A stretch of 64,000 nt of DNA from Neisseriaceae bacterium CLB008 (GCA_041228285.1 CP166133.1:1955380-2019379), one strand, 5' to 3'. Numbered from the stretch's first letter, positions 17,236 through 25,973 are shown. Numbers and translations are program-made. Notes: generated by a model from the letters alone, not told the origin.

Positions 17236-19135
17236 GGCCAATGCCCTCACCAGCTTGGCGCAGCGCAAACGCTTAGAGTTTGTCACCTTAAGCAGCTATT
17301 TGTCGGTGTGCCGCACCCATAGCCCGAGCATCAGCGCCCAGCTTTTAGGCGCCTCACGCTCGGGCGTGAGTGAGCGCCTGAGTAAATTTGAGCAAACTTT
17401 AAATATCCCCTTGTTTGAACGCGCCCACAAAAAACTGTACGTCAATGAACAGGGGCTAACCTTGGGCAAGCACATTTTGCCCATGCTGCTATTGGCCCAG
17501 TTTGCCAGCCAATGCGCCACGGTGACCGTAAACGCTGAGCCGCTGTCACCGCAGTGGCTCAGCGTCCGCCTACCGCTGCGCTTTTATGGCGGGCCGCTGA
17601 CCCATGCCCTAGAGGTCGCACTGCGCCACTGCCACAGGCGCTACCCACAGATATTGGTGTGGCCACAACCCTTAGACAGCTATGACGTGCGCCCCAGCAA
17701 CGACACCCAATGGCAGCCACCTTGGCCGCTAGCAGGTGAAGTCAGCATAGACTGGGCGGCGCCCGATGCCCCGCTTCAGCCCCAGATGCCGCAGGGGCAA
17801 TGGTGTGTCCTAAGCCATGTCGATTCAGGCCTCAACAGCCGCCTGCATCCAGAAGACCTGCAGACCCTCAAACTGTATCTACCACGCATGCCCTGGCTCT
17901 TACTCCAGCAAATCGCGGCCGTCACCGCTGCGGCCACCTGGTCTTTTGAGCACATCAGCCAAGACTATCGCCAGCTGATGACCCAGCCCAATCCTGAACA
18001 GCGCATGATTTTGGTTAATAGTCTGCTGCTCGACCCCGAAATCATGGCGCCAGACTGGCAGGTCAGCCGCATTGAACACCTGCCCTTGGCCAGCCTGCAC
18101 AGCCACAGCCAAGGCCACCACCCGATTGTGGCCGAGTTCGAACAAGTCTTTAGCGCCGCCGTACACAACACCGGCCACAACGACAGCGTGGTGTGGCCCG
18201 CCGCGACTCAGCTCAAGCACTGGCACTATCTGCATCAAACCATTCGCTCCGGCTCCATCAGCGCAGGGGCTCAGGCCTTATTTATGTCGCAGCCTGCTTT
18301 AAGCATTCAACTCAAGCAGCTGGAACAGGCCCTAGGCACCAAGCTTTTAGAGCGCGGCATGGGCGTGCGCCACCTAACCATGACGCCGTTTGGCCAGCTG
18401 TTTTACGAACTGTGCCAAGGCCTGCACGATGCCCACCTACGCCTGATCGACTATAGCGAAGGCCAACGACTGAATCAGCAACAACACCTCTCCTTAGGCG
18501 TATTGCCCAGCGTCGACAATAAAAGCACGCTGTTGCAGCTGATTGCCAATCAAGTCACAGCTTGGCAGCAAAAAAATCCTCAGGTGTTTTTAGAAATAGT
18601 GGAAGAGCGCCATCGCTATTTAGTCGACGCCTTGCGCAGTCAGGCGCTGCACCTGGCCATCATCGAAGCCGATTCACCTTGGGTAACCCACCTACCGCTG
18701 CTGGCCCCAGAGGCCATGGGCTTAGTATTGAGTACCCAGCATCCACACGCAGGCCTCAGCCAGCTGGACTGGTCACAATTAAGCGACTATCCCTTGGTGT
18801 TGCCGCGTAAAAGCACCGGCATGCGGCTGTTAATTGACGAACATTGCCTCAGCCTTGGTTTGACCCTAAGGCCGGCGCTGGAATCTGACAGCCTCAACAT
18901 CAACCAATACTGGCTCAGCGAAGGCCGCTATGCTGCCATTTTGCCGCGTTCAGCCGTCTCCCAGCTGATTGAACAAGGCAAAGTGGCCTTCATTCCGCTG
19001 GCGCCTACCTTACAACGCGTCTTACGCATCGCCTATTTAAGCAATCGGGTGCTCAGCCCGACCGAGCAAAGCCTGGTGCAATGCCTTTTGGCAGAGGCCG
19101 AAGCCGCACCCCATCACAGCAGCACCCCACCATAA
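17228..19135 (+). CDS. Double-length LysR-type regulator (two LysR units in one chain)
   Basis: 635 residues, about twice a normal LysR protein (roughly 300). Residues 16-80 form one winged helix (SISAQLLGASRSGVSERLSK, NIPLFERAHKKLYVNEQG). Residues 105-325 look like a diverged effector domain. A second, canonical LysR helix-turn-helix lies at residues 330-390 (GSISAGAQALFMSQPALSIQ, LEQALGTKLLERG, LTMTPFGQ), followed by a standard effector-binding domain to the end. It overlaps the transporter gene by 8 bases and sits inside the operon rather than divergently, so it is co-transcribed with its presumed targets. The frame is continuous, so this is not an obvious assembly artefact. Confidence 0.85.
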   Translation: MVKANALTSLAQRKRLEFVTLSSYLSVCRTHSPSISAQLLGASRSGVSERLSKFEQTLNIPLFERAHKKLYVNEQGLTLGKHILPMLLLAQFASQCATVTVNAEPLSPQWLSVRLPLRFYGGPLTHALEVALRHCHRRYPQILVWPQPLDSYDVRPSNDTQWQPPWPLAGEVSIDWAAPDAPLQPQMPQGQWCVLSHVDSGLNSRLHPEDLQTLKLYLPRMPWLLLQQIAAVTAAATWSFEHISQDYRQLMTQPNPEQRMILVNSLLLDPEIMAPDWQVSRIEHLPLASLHSHSQGHHPIVAEFEQVFSAAVHNTGHNDSVVWPAATQLKHWHYLHQTIRSGSISAGAQALFMSQPALSIQLKQLEQALGTKLLERGMGVRHLTMTPFGQLFYELCQGLHDAHLRLIDYSEGQRLNQQQHLSLGVLPSVDNKSTLLQLIANQVTAWQQKNPQVFLEIVEERHRYLVDALRSQALHLAIIEADSPWVTHLPLLAPEAMGLVLSTQHPHAGLSQLDWSQLSDYPLVLPRKSTGMRLLIDEHCLSLGLTLRPALESDSLNINQYWLSEGRYAAILPRSAVSQLIEQGKVAFIPLAPTLQRVLRIAYLSNRVLSPTEQSLVQCLLAEAEAAPHHSSTPP

Positions 19136-19158
19136 CAACAAAGACTTTGGAGAAATCG

Positions 19159-20799
19159 ATGAAACGCTTATTAATTGCGACTCTTTTGTGCGGCCACAGC
19201 CTCGCTTGGGCCAACCTCACGCTCACCCCCGAGCGCCAACTGACCCTAGCCCAAGTTGACAGCGTGGCTCAGCAGCACGAAGCCGTCAGCCTTAACGCCG
19301 CCGCCTGGGCCAACGTACGCGCCGGCCATGAAGTGGTGCTACAGGCAGCCTTGAACAATCAAGCCGTTTATGGCCTCACCGTGGGCGTGGGCTGGAATAA
19401 AGACCACCCAGTTTTTGAAGAGCACCACGGCCAGCGCACTCTGTCGCCTGAGCTCTTGACGCTGTCGCGCCAGTTCAATCAATCGTCTTTACGCGCCCAC
19501 AGCGCTGGGTTAGGCGAACCCTTGCCCGAAGCCGTAGTGCGCGCCGCCATGTTGATGCGTCTGAACACGTTTTTAAACGGTGAAGCCGGCGTATCCGCCG
19601 CCGTGGCCGAACAATACATCGCCTTTCTCAACCACGGCATCACCCCCATCGTGCCCAGCCGCGGCAGCGTTGGCGAAGCCGACATCACCCTCGCTGCCCA
19701 TATTGGCTTAGCCATGATCGGTGAATGGGACGTTTGGTACCAAGGTAAGCGCCAGCCGGCGAGTAAAGTCATGGCCAAGCTAGGCATTAAGCCCCTACAG
19801 CCCATTGGTAAAGACTTTTTATCCATCCTCAGCACCAACGCTTTAATGGCCGCCCAAGCACAGCAAACCTTGCGTTCAGCGCAACGCCTCTACCAGCAGG
19901 AACTGGCCCTATTTGTGCTGATGCTCGAAGGCATGAACGGCAACGTTGCCCCCTTTAGCCACACCGCCATGCAAGCACGCCCATTCCCCGCCGCCAGCGC
20001 CGCCGCGGCCGACATTCGCCTCCAGCTGGATGGCAGCGATCTGTGGCAAACTCACCCACAGCGTGCGCTGCAAGACCCTTTATCCTATCGCTCTATGGCC
20101 TATACCCTGGGTGAAGTGCGCCAAGCCATGAGCCAACTCGAAACAGCTTTAACCTTGCAAATCAATCACAGTGACGACAATCCCGTGGTCTTAATCCATG
20201 GTTTAAACAATGCCGATGAAGGTAGCCAGATGCACCAATATGCCGTCTCCGGCAGCCATGAAGGCGCCATTGTGCCCACCGCCAACTTCAATTTTTTACC
20301 GGTGGCCCAAAGCGCCGCCCAGCTGAATGAAGCTTTAGCCAAGCTGGCCGAAATCATGACTCAGCAATTGATTCGCCTGGAAAATCCCGAGTTGACCAAA
20401 CTGCCACGGTTTCTGGCGGCGCCCAACAACCACGGCCATGCCTTCGGCGCCATTCAAAAACCATTCGTTGCCACCAACCAACACATCAAAACGCTGGCTC
20501 AACCACTCTGGTTTGATTCGGTTACCCTCGCCGGCAGCATCGAAGACACAGCCAGCATGAGCAACCAAACCCTAGCCAATACACAAGCCATCATCGACGG
20601 CGTATACGAAATCGCTGCCTTCCAGCTGTTGCATGGCGCCCAAGCGGTGGCCCTACGCCCCGACTTCACCCCCAGCCGCAGCACTCAAAAACTGCTGAAG
20701 GCCTATCGCCAGCAGGTACCCTTCATTGAGCAAGACATAGCCTACACGCCGCTGATAGAAAAAAGTCTGCGTTTTTGGCGCAGCTATCAGCCTCATTAA
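19159..20799 (+). CDS. Exported HAL-superfamily lyase without MIO triad; candidate ergothionase
   Basis: 546 residues from the ATG at 19159, which follows TTTGGAGAAATCG. It begins with a signal peptide, MKRLLIATLLCGHSLAWA, so it should act in the periplasm. It has the aromatic ammonia-lyase fold: YGLTVGVGW at residues 71-79, RGSVGEADITLAAHIG near 168-183, GNVAPFSHT and SDDNPVV. Histidine and phenylalanine lyases have Ala-Ser-Gly at the position of residues 173-175, which cyclises to the MIO cofactor; here it is Glu-Ala-Asp. It therefore cannot deaminate histidine by the MIO route. Ergothionases, as I recall, are MIO-independent relatives that release trimethylamine from ergothioneine to give thiourocanate. 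The five neighbouring enzymes fit that product. Confidence 0.8.
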   Translation: MKRLLIATLLCGHSLAWANLTLTPERQLTLAQVDSVAQQHEAVSLNAAAWANVRAGHEVVLQAALNNQAVYGLTVGVGWNKDHPVFEEHHGQRTLSPELLTLSRQFNQSSLRAHSAGLGEPLPEAVVRAAMLMRLNTFLNGEAGVSAAVAEQYIAFLNHGITPIVPSRGSVGEADITLAAHIGLAMIGEWDVWYQGKRQPASKVMAKLGIKPLQPIGKDFLSILSTNALMAAQAQQTLRSAQRLYQQELALFVLMLEGMNGNVAPFSHTAMQARPFPAASAAAADIRLQLDGSDLWQTHPQRALQDPLSYRSMAYTLGEVRQAMSQLETALTLQINHSDDNPVVLIHGLNNADEGSQMHQYAVSGSHEGAIVPTANFNFLPVAQSAAQLNEALAKLAEIMTQQLIRLENPELTKLPRFLAAPNNHGHAFGAIQKPFVATNQHIKTLAQPLWFDSVTLAGSIEDTASMSNQTLANTQAIIDGVYEIAAFQLLHGAQAVALRPDFTPSRSTQKLLKAYRQQVPFIEQDIAYTPLIEKSLRFWRSYQPH

Positions 20800-20807
20800 G
20801 CCCTAAA

Positions 20808-20839
20808 GCCCTTAATCCCTAAACATTGGGGCTAAGGGC
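20808..20839 (+). terminator. Hairpin after the catabolic operon
   Basis: GCCCTTA pairs with TAAGGGC, with an inner CCC/GGG, nine bases after the lyase stop. There is no clear U-tract, so termination is only probable. Confidence 0.45.
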
Positions 20840-20923
20840 CATTCACACCCCTTCTCCCATAAATCCGCTATAATCAACTGCAGCCCTAACGGCACGTTTA
20901 CCACACCTCAAAAAGTCTAACCC

Positions 20924-21400
20924 ATGCACCCCAAAAACATTGGTCGGCTGGCCCTACCGCTCTTCACGCTCGCACTGGCGAGCTGCGCGCAACCCACGTC
21001 GCCTCAATCTGTAGCCGCAACAGGCGACTACGTCAGCGCCGACTACAACCAACGCGACGCAGGCTACGATTGGCTAGCCGTAAGCTTAAGTTCAACGCAA
21101 CAAGGGCAACTGCTCGTTTCAGTACGCGCCCGTAACGACCGCAAACAACCCAGCTGCACTTTCGACGGATACGCCCAGCAAACAGGGCCGCAAACCTATG
21201 CCCTCAGCGTCCAAGGTCAAACCATTACCTTAACCGTCACGCCGACCCAACTGAGCATTAAAGCCGACCATGCGAAAGGCGACAGTGCCTTGGCCTACTA
21301 CTGCTCTGGCGGCGCCACCCTTGCAGGCACCTACCACAAGCTAGCCGCACCATTAGACCGCCGCCAGTTAGACCCCCGCCCGTTCACTCCAGGCGCTTAA
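20924..21400 (+). CDS. Small putative lipoprotein, unknown function
   Basis: 158 residues. It has a signal peptide with a lipobox (FTLALASC), so it is probably anchored by Cys21. The remainder has paired cysteines (PSCTFDG and AYYCSGG) and beta-strand-like alternation, with a proline-rich tail. No family recognised. It lies between the catabolic operon and azoR and is followed by a strong bidirectional terminator. Confidence 0.65.
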   Translation: MHPKNIGRLALPLFTLALASCAQPTSPQSVAATGDYVSADYNQRDAGYDWLAVSLSSTQQGQLLVSVRARNDRKQPSCTFDGYAQQTGPQTYALSVQGQTITLTVTPTQLSIKADHAKGDSALAYYCSGGATLAGTYHKLAAPLDRRQLDPRPFTPGA

Positions 21401-21404
21401 ACAC

Positions 21405-21433
21405 AAAAAAGGACACCTTACGGTGTCCTTTTT
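21405..21433. terminator. Bidirectional terminator between the lipoprotein gene and azoR
   Basis: Stem GGACACC/GGTGTCC with loop TTAC, flanked by A6 on one side and T5 on the other, so it works in both directions. It serves two convergent genes. Confidence 0.9.
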
Positions 21434-21448
21434 AATCTAGCAGCTTAC

Positions 21449-22033
21449 TTAAACCGCTGCGGCCAAGCCTAGCCCTTCAACCTGAAGCGCAGCCTGGCTA
21501 ATCGCCTGCTGCTTGCTTTCTGGAGACAGATTCACGCCTTCGGCACGAATCACTTCAATGTCGGTTACGCCGGTAAAGCCCAAGGCCGTACGCACAAAGC
21601 CTTCTTGAAAATCTAAGGCGTGTTCATCGCCATAAACGCCACCGCGACTGCTGACCAGATAAACTTTCTTATCACCAGCTAAGCCTTCAACGCCTTCAGC
21701 CGTATAGCGAAAGGTGCGGCGCGCCACTAAAACGTGGTCAAACCACGCTTTTAAGGTTGATGGCACGGTAAAGTTATACATGGGCACGCCTAGCACCAAC
21801 ACGTCGGCGTTTAAGTATTGTTCAATTAATCGGTCGCTTAACGCCATCTGCTCTGCCGTTGGGCTCATTAAAGCCGTGCCGCTTAAGTGGCCTACGGGGT
21901 TTTGGTCTAAATCCAAATACGTCACTTCGGCGTCGGTGTGCTGCTGCTTTAACTGAGCCACCACGGCGGCAGTTAGTTTTTTAGAAACGGACTCCGTATC
22001 CATGATGCTGCTGTCGATGTGTAAAATATTCAT
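21449..22033 (-). CDS. azoR: FMN-dependent NADH-azoreductase / quinone reductase
   Basis: 194-residue flavodoxin-like protein. It starts MNILHIDSSIMDTESVSKKLT (FMN phosphate loop), then VLGVPMYNFTVPSTLKAWFDHV and VSSRGGVYG, which are hallmark AzoR segments. It reduces quinones and azo compounds in the cytoplasm using NADH. It runs convergent to the lipoprotein gene. Confidence 0.9.
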   Translation of the reverse strand: MNILHIDSSIMDTESVSKKLTAAVVAQLKQQHTDAEVTYLDLDQNPVGHLSGTALMSPTAEQMALSDRLIEQYLNADVLVLGVPMYNFTVPSTLKAWFDHVLVARRTFRYTAEGVEGLAGDKKVYLVSSRGGVYGDEHALDFQEGFVRTALGFTGVTDIEVIRAEGVNLSPESKQQAISQAALQVEGLGLAAAV

Positions 22034-22363
22034 TGCACTCTGGTCCTAATATTGATTTATTCTGTTGGCACGAGCTGATCTAACCCGCTTTGATTAAGGT
22101 TTATTATCCTTGAATACTCTGGGTTTGAGTACGCCCAAGACCAGAACTGATCGTGCCAAAAATAGAACAATTGACCCGCGCGGCTACCGAAACATTCAGC
22201 CGCCACTACTCAGGCCGCCTTAACCCTATTAATAACAATCGGCTAATGACTGCCCATAGCCCATCCCGCTGACACCAGACTAGGCTAAATCCCGCCTCAG
22301 CACAGCAGCATGGCCTAAATGAGGCTCATGCCAGATGCAGCCACAGACGGCACCCAAAATGAC
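22034..22363. other. Gene-free spacer upstream of azoR
   Basis: About 330 bases between the azoR start and the ycaC-like terminator. It must carry the azoR promoter (minus strand), but I see no clear -35/-10 pair, no operator dyad and no ORF with coding character. Confidence 0.4.
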
Positions 22364-22391
22364 AACACGATGCGGTAACCCGCATCGTGTT
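22364..22391 (-). terminator. Hairpin after the YcaC-like gene
   Basis: A perfect 12-bp stem (AACACGATGCGG with CCGCATCGTGTT) and a 4-base loop, 13 bases past the stop of the gene at 22404. Confidence 0.8.
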
Positions 22392-22403
22392 TCTGACACA
22401 AAA

Positions 22404-23081
22404 TTAACGCTGTGAATCCAGCACTTCATGATTGGTCACGACCTGCTGTGCTTTAGCATAGCTTTCGATTAACAATTTGTAGTGAGGGAAAATATGGGTA
22501 TAGGCTTCGGCCCATTCAGCCGCATCTTCACGATTCCAAGTGCCCTGTAATTCAGAGGCCACAGCCGCAGTGTCCATCGGCACCGCACCTGCTTGAGCCA
22601 TACGGGCCAAGGTGATTTCCTGCGCCATTTTAGAATAAGTGCCAGAAGCATCAATCACGACAAAAACTTTATAACCGTCGGCAATGGCACTGATGGCTGG
22701 GAAAGCCATGCACACGCTGGTGATGGTGCCCGCAATGATGAGGGTTTTACGGCCAGTGGCTTTGACTGCATTAACAAAATCGGCATTATCCCAAGCGTTG
22801 ATCTCCCCTTTACGCGCCACATATTGTGCATGTGGTGCCGCCTCATGAATTTCAGGAATCAAAGGGCCATTCGGACCTTGGGGCACAGAGGCCGTAGTGA
22901 TCACCGGCAGCTTGGCTAACGTAGCCACTTTAGCTAAAGCCGTAGCACGCTCACGTAAGTCAGTCATGGGCATATCGCCCACGGTTTGGAATAGGCCACT
23001 TTGATGATCAATCAGCAGCATCACTGCATCGTTGGCGTCAATCACTGGGCGTTGGCCGTTGAAGTTGGCAGGTTGTGACAT
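22404..23081 (-). CDS. Cysteine hydrolase of the isochorismatase family (YcaC-like)
   Basis: 225 residues. The catalytic Asp lies in [12 protein letters not shown], the Lys in [11 protein letters not shown] and the nucleophile Cys in [17 protein letters not shown], the triad of isochorismatase-like hydrolases. The segment [17 protein letters not shown] is typical of the YcaC subgroup. Its physiological substrate is unknown. A purine-rich AGGAGTC lies before the ATG. It is a single-gene unit bounded by a terminator downstream. Confidence 0.85.
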   Translation of the reverse strand: MSQPANFNGQRPVIDANDAVMLLIDHQSGLFQTVGDMPMTDLRERATALAKVATLAKLPVITTASVPQGPNGPLIPEIHEAAPHAQYVARKGEINAWDNADFVNAVKATGRKTLIIAGTITSVCMAFPAISAIADGYKVFVVIDASGTYSKMAQEITLARMAQAGAVPMDTAAVASELQGTWNREDAAEWAEAYTHIFPHYKLLIESYAKAQQVVTNHEVLDSQR

Positions 23082-23851
23082 GAGAAGACTCCTTTTTTTT
23101 ACAGAATAACAATCTAAAATTTAAAGGCGCTCAATCGGCCTCAGGGCAAATCATCACAGCCTAAACCCACTCCTGAGTCTTGCTGCTGGACTTGATGAAT
23201 GCATTCTAAATCACGGCAAACGTGCCCAGTAGCCCACGATTCCACAACTTATCGTTTCATAAAAAGAACAATCGCCCATCAATAAAAAATCCAAACAACC
23301 ATACAAAACCCACAAAACCCATGCATGAGGACACCAGAAAAGACGCCTAATCGCCATTCATCACCTTTAACTTGACTGTGCCAATGCGTGACAGCGCATC
23401 AAAATCATTTGTCATTTCGATCATGAGTTAAGTCATGATAAGATGCATTACATACAAAAGCCGATTTTTATGGACAAATGAATACCGTTATGACCGGTAT
23501 TCATGCAACTTCTACTTAATTTTGAAAAATTGATAAATAAACTGCCTTACACATTGAACCAAAAATGCTTAATCAATATCCAATCTGCCTCAACCGAATT
23601 TAGTTGAGCCTCTTTGCCATCAATGGCTAATATTTAATCAACTCAGGTAGATGAAATGAAAGGTGCAATTAAGTTGCCCATCCCAACGGCTTCACAGTAA
23701 TAGGATGAAAAAAAGCATTCACCATATCTTAAACTAAATCATATACATTTATAAAAACTATATTAAAAACAATTGTTTGGTAAAAATCTATTAGGGACAA
23801 AGCTATTTTTTTTGTTCTATAATCAGAGCCTTTTAATAGGGGACGGGGACT
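23082..23851. other. 770-base AT-rich region upstream of the serine recombinase
   Basis: No convincing gene. It holds the promoters of the two diverging genes and a perfect 10-bp inverted repeat (listed separately at 23478-23504). Its base composition is more AT-rich than the operons on either side. Confidence 0.5.
23478..23504. repeat. Perfect inverted repeat upstream of the recombinase
   Basis: Arms ATGAATACCG and CGGTATTCAT are separated by TTATGAC (27 bp in all). The size is near that of serine recombinase crossover sites or a dimeric operator. No second copy was found in the window by eye. Confidence 0.6.
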
Positions 23852-24430
23852 ATGAAATACATGCCTAAAACCATCGGCTATGCCAGAATCTCAACCGATG
23901 ATCAAACCTTAGACTTACAGACCGATGCTTTAAAAAAATCTGGGTGTAGCCTGATTTATAATGAAGTGGCCAGCGGTAAAAATGCTCATCAACGCCCTAA
24001 ATTAATCAAATGCTTGAGCCAATTAAAAGCCGGTGATCGGCTCATCGTCTGGCGCTTAGATCGACTCGGCCGCAGCGTCAATGATTTGGTCAGCATCATT
24101 ACGCAACTGGAAGAAAAATCCATTTATTTTGAAAGCATTACCGAAAAAATAGACACAAAAAGCAATACTGGCAAGCTGATTTTTCATATTTTTGCTGCTC
24201 TGGCCGAGTTTGAACGCAACCTGATTCGTGAGCGTACATTTGCTGGCCTTGCGGCTGCAAAAGCCAGGGGCCGCGTGGGCGGGCGCCGCCCTAAGCTAAA
24301 CGAACGCCAAATTGAAGAGATTAATCATCTTTTTTTTACCCAAAAAATCACCATTTCGGACTTGGCACAGCAATACAATGTCTCTAGAACCACAATTTCC
24401 AATAAGCTGAGGAAGCCTGCTTCATTTTAA
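23852..24430 (+). CDS. Serine recombinase, DNA invertase/resolvase family (Hin/Pin-like)
   Basis: 192 residues. The catalytic domain has the nucleophile Ser in IGYARISTDDQTLDLQ, the arginine-rich segment VWRLDRLGRSVNDLV, FHIFAALAEFERNLIRERT on the E-helix, and a C-terminal Hin-like helix-turn-helix ISDLAQQYNVSRTTISNKLRK. Small enzymes like this invert or resolve DNA between short dyad sites. The start may be 23852 or the second Met at 23864; GGGGACGGGGACT lies before the first. No transposase is nearby, so it is not an obvious transposon resolvase. Confidence 0.92.
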   Translation: MKYMPKTIGYARISTDDQTLDLQTDALKKSGCSLIYNEVASGKNAHQRPKLIKCLSQLKAGDRLIVWRLDRLGRSVNDLVSIITQLEEKSIYFESITEKIDTKSNTGKLIFHIFAALAEFERNLIRERTFAGLAAAKARGRVGGRRPKLNERQIEEINHLFFTQKITISDLAQQYNVSRTTISNKLRKPASF

Positions 24431-24597
24431 TACCATGATCTACTCCCTAAAATACGCCTCACCAATTGGTTAAAAAACCAAAAGCCATATAGAAACAATT
24501 AAATACATAACAAATGCGTGATGATAGTCAAATTAAATAAGCTTATAAGAGTATGATTTAGCGTAAAATAGACCATCGTCAATAATGGTAGTACACG

Positions 24598-24846
24598 TTG
24601 AAATACACGCTTTTTCAGACCATGGTCACCGTCTGCTTCTGTGGCTTATGGCTAAGTGCTTGTACCATTGACACGCACTTATCAGCAAATGGTTTAATCT
24701 GTGTCAACAGCGGCATCCTGCTGCCGTTGGCCAACATGATGCTGACGGTGTTTATCGGCCTCAAGGCGCAACACTATCAGCGCCAAACGGCTACAGGCAT
24801 TGCCATTTGGACAGCCTCTTTATTATTGGTGTATGCCTTCGCCTAA
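24598..24846 (+). CDS. Small hydrophobic protein, unknown function
   Basis: 82 residues from a TTG start at 24598, or 74 from the ATG at 24622. Two hydrophobic stretches (MVTVCFCGLWLSACTID and LLPLANMMLTVFIGLKA plus a hydrophobic end) suggest a membrane peptide; the first could also be a lipoprotein signal with LSAC as lipobox. No family recognised. A bidirectional hairpin follows directly, which supports real transcription. Confidence 0.45.
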   Translation: MKYTLFQTMVTVCFCGLWLSACTIDTHLSANGLICVNSGILLPLANMMLTVFIGLKAQHYQRQTATGIAIWTASLLLVYAFA

Positions 24847-24852
24847 GACATG

Positions 24853-24883
24853 AGGCCCTGACCATAAAGCATGATCAGGGCCT
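24853..24883. terminator. Hairpin between convergent genes
   Basis: AGGCCCTGA (24853-24861) pairs with TCAGGGCCT (24875-24883). It lies between the small plus-strand gene and the 3' end of the fimbrial operon and could serve both. Confidence 0.65.
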
Positions 24884-24914
24884 ACAAAGCAATAACTACC
24901 ACACTTAGCGTCGG

Positions 24915-25973
24915 TTAATCCACTTCAGAAAATTCCATCACGATGGTGGCGGAGGCGGTAAAATCGCCCAAGGGAATGTTAGACCCCTGAGTAATCGGTG
25001 CCGCAGTTAAATCCCAATTGCCGCTGTTACTCGGCGTTTCTGGCATCTTGGTGAATTCATTGGGCTTCACGACTTGCCCTTTATGCTTGACCACCACCGC
25101 TAGATTTTCCATGCTGCTGGCCACGTAATCGTTAGAAAAAGAAGCCGGACGTGCGGACAAGCCAATACCAATGCCCTTCATGCCTTTATCGAAACTGCCG
25201 CCAGAGCATTGATAAGAAACCGGAATGCTTTTCACATAGCGGCTACCATCTAGGCTGGTCTGAGGGATGTCTTTAAAATCTACTTCAATGGTACGCCCAT
25301 CGTTCACCACGCACTTATCAGGCACCGTCAATAACGCAGTTTCAATCACCACTCGCGCCATCGGAATGCCACCGTAATCGGTATTGATCCCCGGAATATT
25401 AACGCGGCCATACATGTCGACAATTTCCCGCATATTGATGTCAATACCGTTTACAATTGGCTTACGCAGCTTAAACGTCACATAGCCTTTTGAACCAGAG
25501 CCAAATGTCGGATGGCTCGCCGTCGGTGGATTGGCGGCATTACAGGCAAACGAAATTCTCATGTCGTTGTCTTGATCAGGAAACGGCACCAAGAAATAGG
25601 TGTTACGGTTACCCGCAATAAACATATCGATGCGAATATCGATGTAGTCATTGAGGCGATGGTAGCCTGCATTGCCGTTGATGTCCGACACGGGTAAATT
25701 GGTTAAGGCACGATAATGAACCGGCCCCCACAGCGTTTCTCTTGGCTGAGAGCAATAAAAGGTGCCAGGATAAGTACCCGACAAAGAAAAATCATGCCGA
25801 AAAGTGCTGCCGGCCACGTTGGCTAATTGCCCGTCTCTCAAGGTGACTCGATACAGGTTAGGCGAGCCTTTTGAGGGTTCGACCTGCCCAGGCTGGCCGG
25901 CCCAAGCGGCAGTAGACAGCAAGCAGCCAATGAGCGGCGCCATGAATCGCCATTTAATCAATGAGATCATCAT
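24915..25973 (-). CDS. Two-domain fimbrial tip adhesin (last gene of the fimbrial operon)
   Basis: 352 residues with a signal peptide (LIGCLLSTAAWA), an N-terminal region of about 190 residues with no resemblance to pilin (likely receptor binding), and a C-terminal pilin-like domain (PDKCVVNDGRTIEVDFKDIP, VSYQCSGG, SATIVMEFSEVD). This is the layout of FimH/MrpH-type adhesins, placed at the distal end of the operon. The receptor cannot be predicted. Its start overlaps the preceding subunit's stop by one base. Confidence 0.8.
   Translation of the reverse strand: MMISLIKWRFMAPLIGCLLSTAAWAGQPGQVEPSKGSPNLYRVTLRDGQLANVAGSTFRHDFSLSGTYPGTFYCSQPRETLWGPVHYRALTNLPVSDINGNAGYHRLNDYIDIRIDMFIAGNRNTYFLVPFPDQDNDMRISFACNAANPPTASHPTFGSGSKGYVTFKLRKPIVNGIDINMREIVDMYGRVNIPGINTDYGGIPMARVVIETALLTVPDKCVVNDGRTIEVDFKDIPQTSLDGSRYVKSIPVSYQCSGGSFDKGMKGIGIGLSARPASFSNDYVASSMENLAVVVKHKGQVVKPNEFTKMPETPSNSGNWDLTAAPITQGSNIPLGDFTASATIVMEFSEVD

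Noticed and set aside
19159-20799. Annotation as histidine ammonia-lyase (hutH)
   Set aside because: The MIO-forming Ala-Ser-Gly is absent (Glu-Ala-Asp) and the protein carries a signal peptide; the neighbours do not form a hut operon.
23082-24900. A prophage or transposon around the serine recombinase
   Set aside because: No other phage or transposase gene, no att repeats or target duplications were seen.
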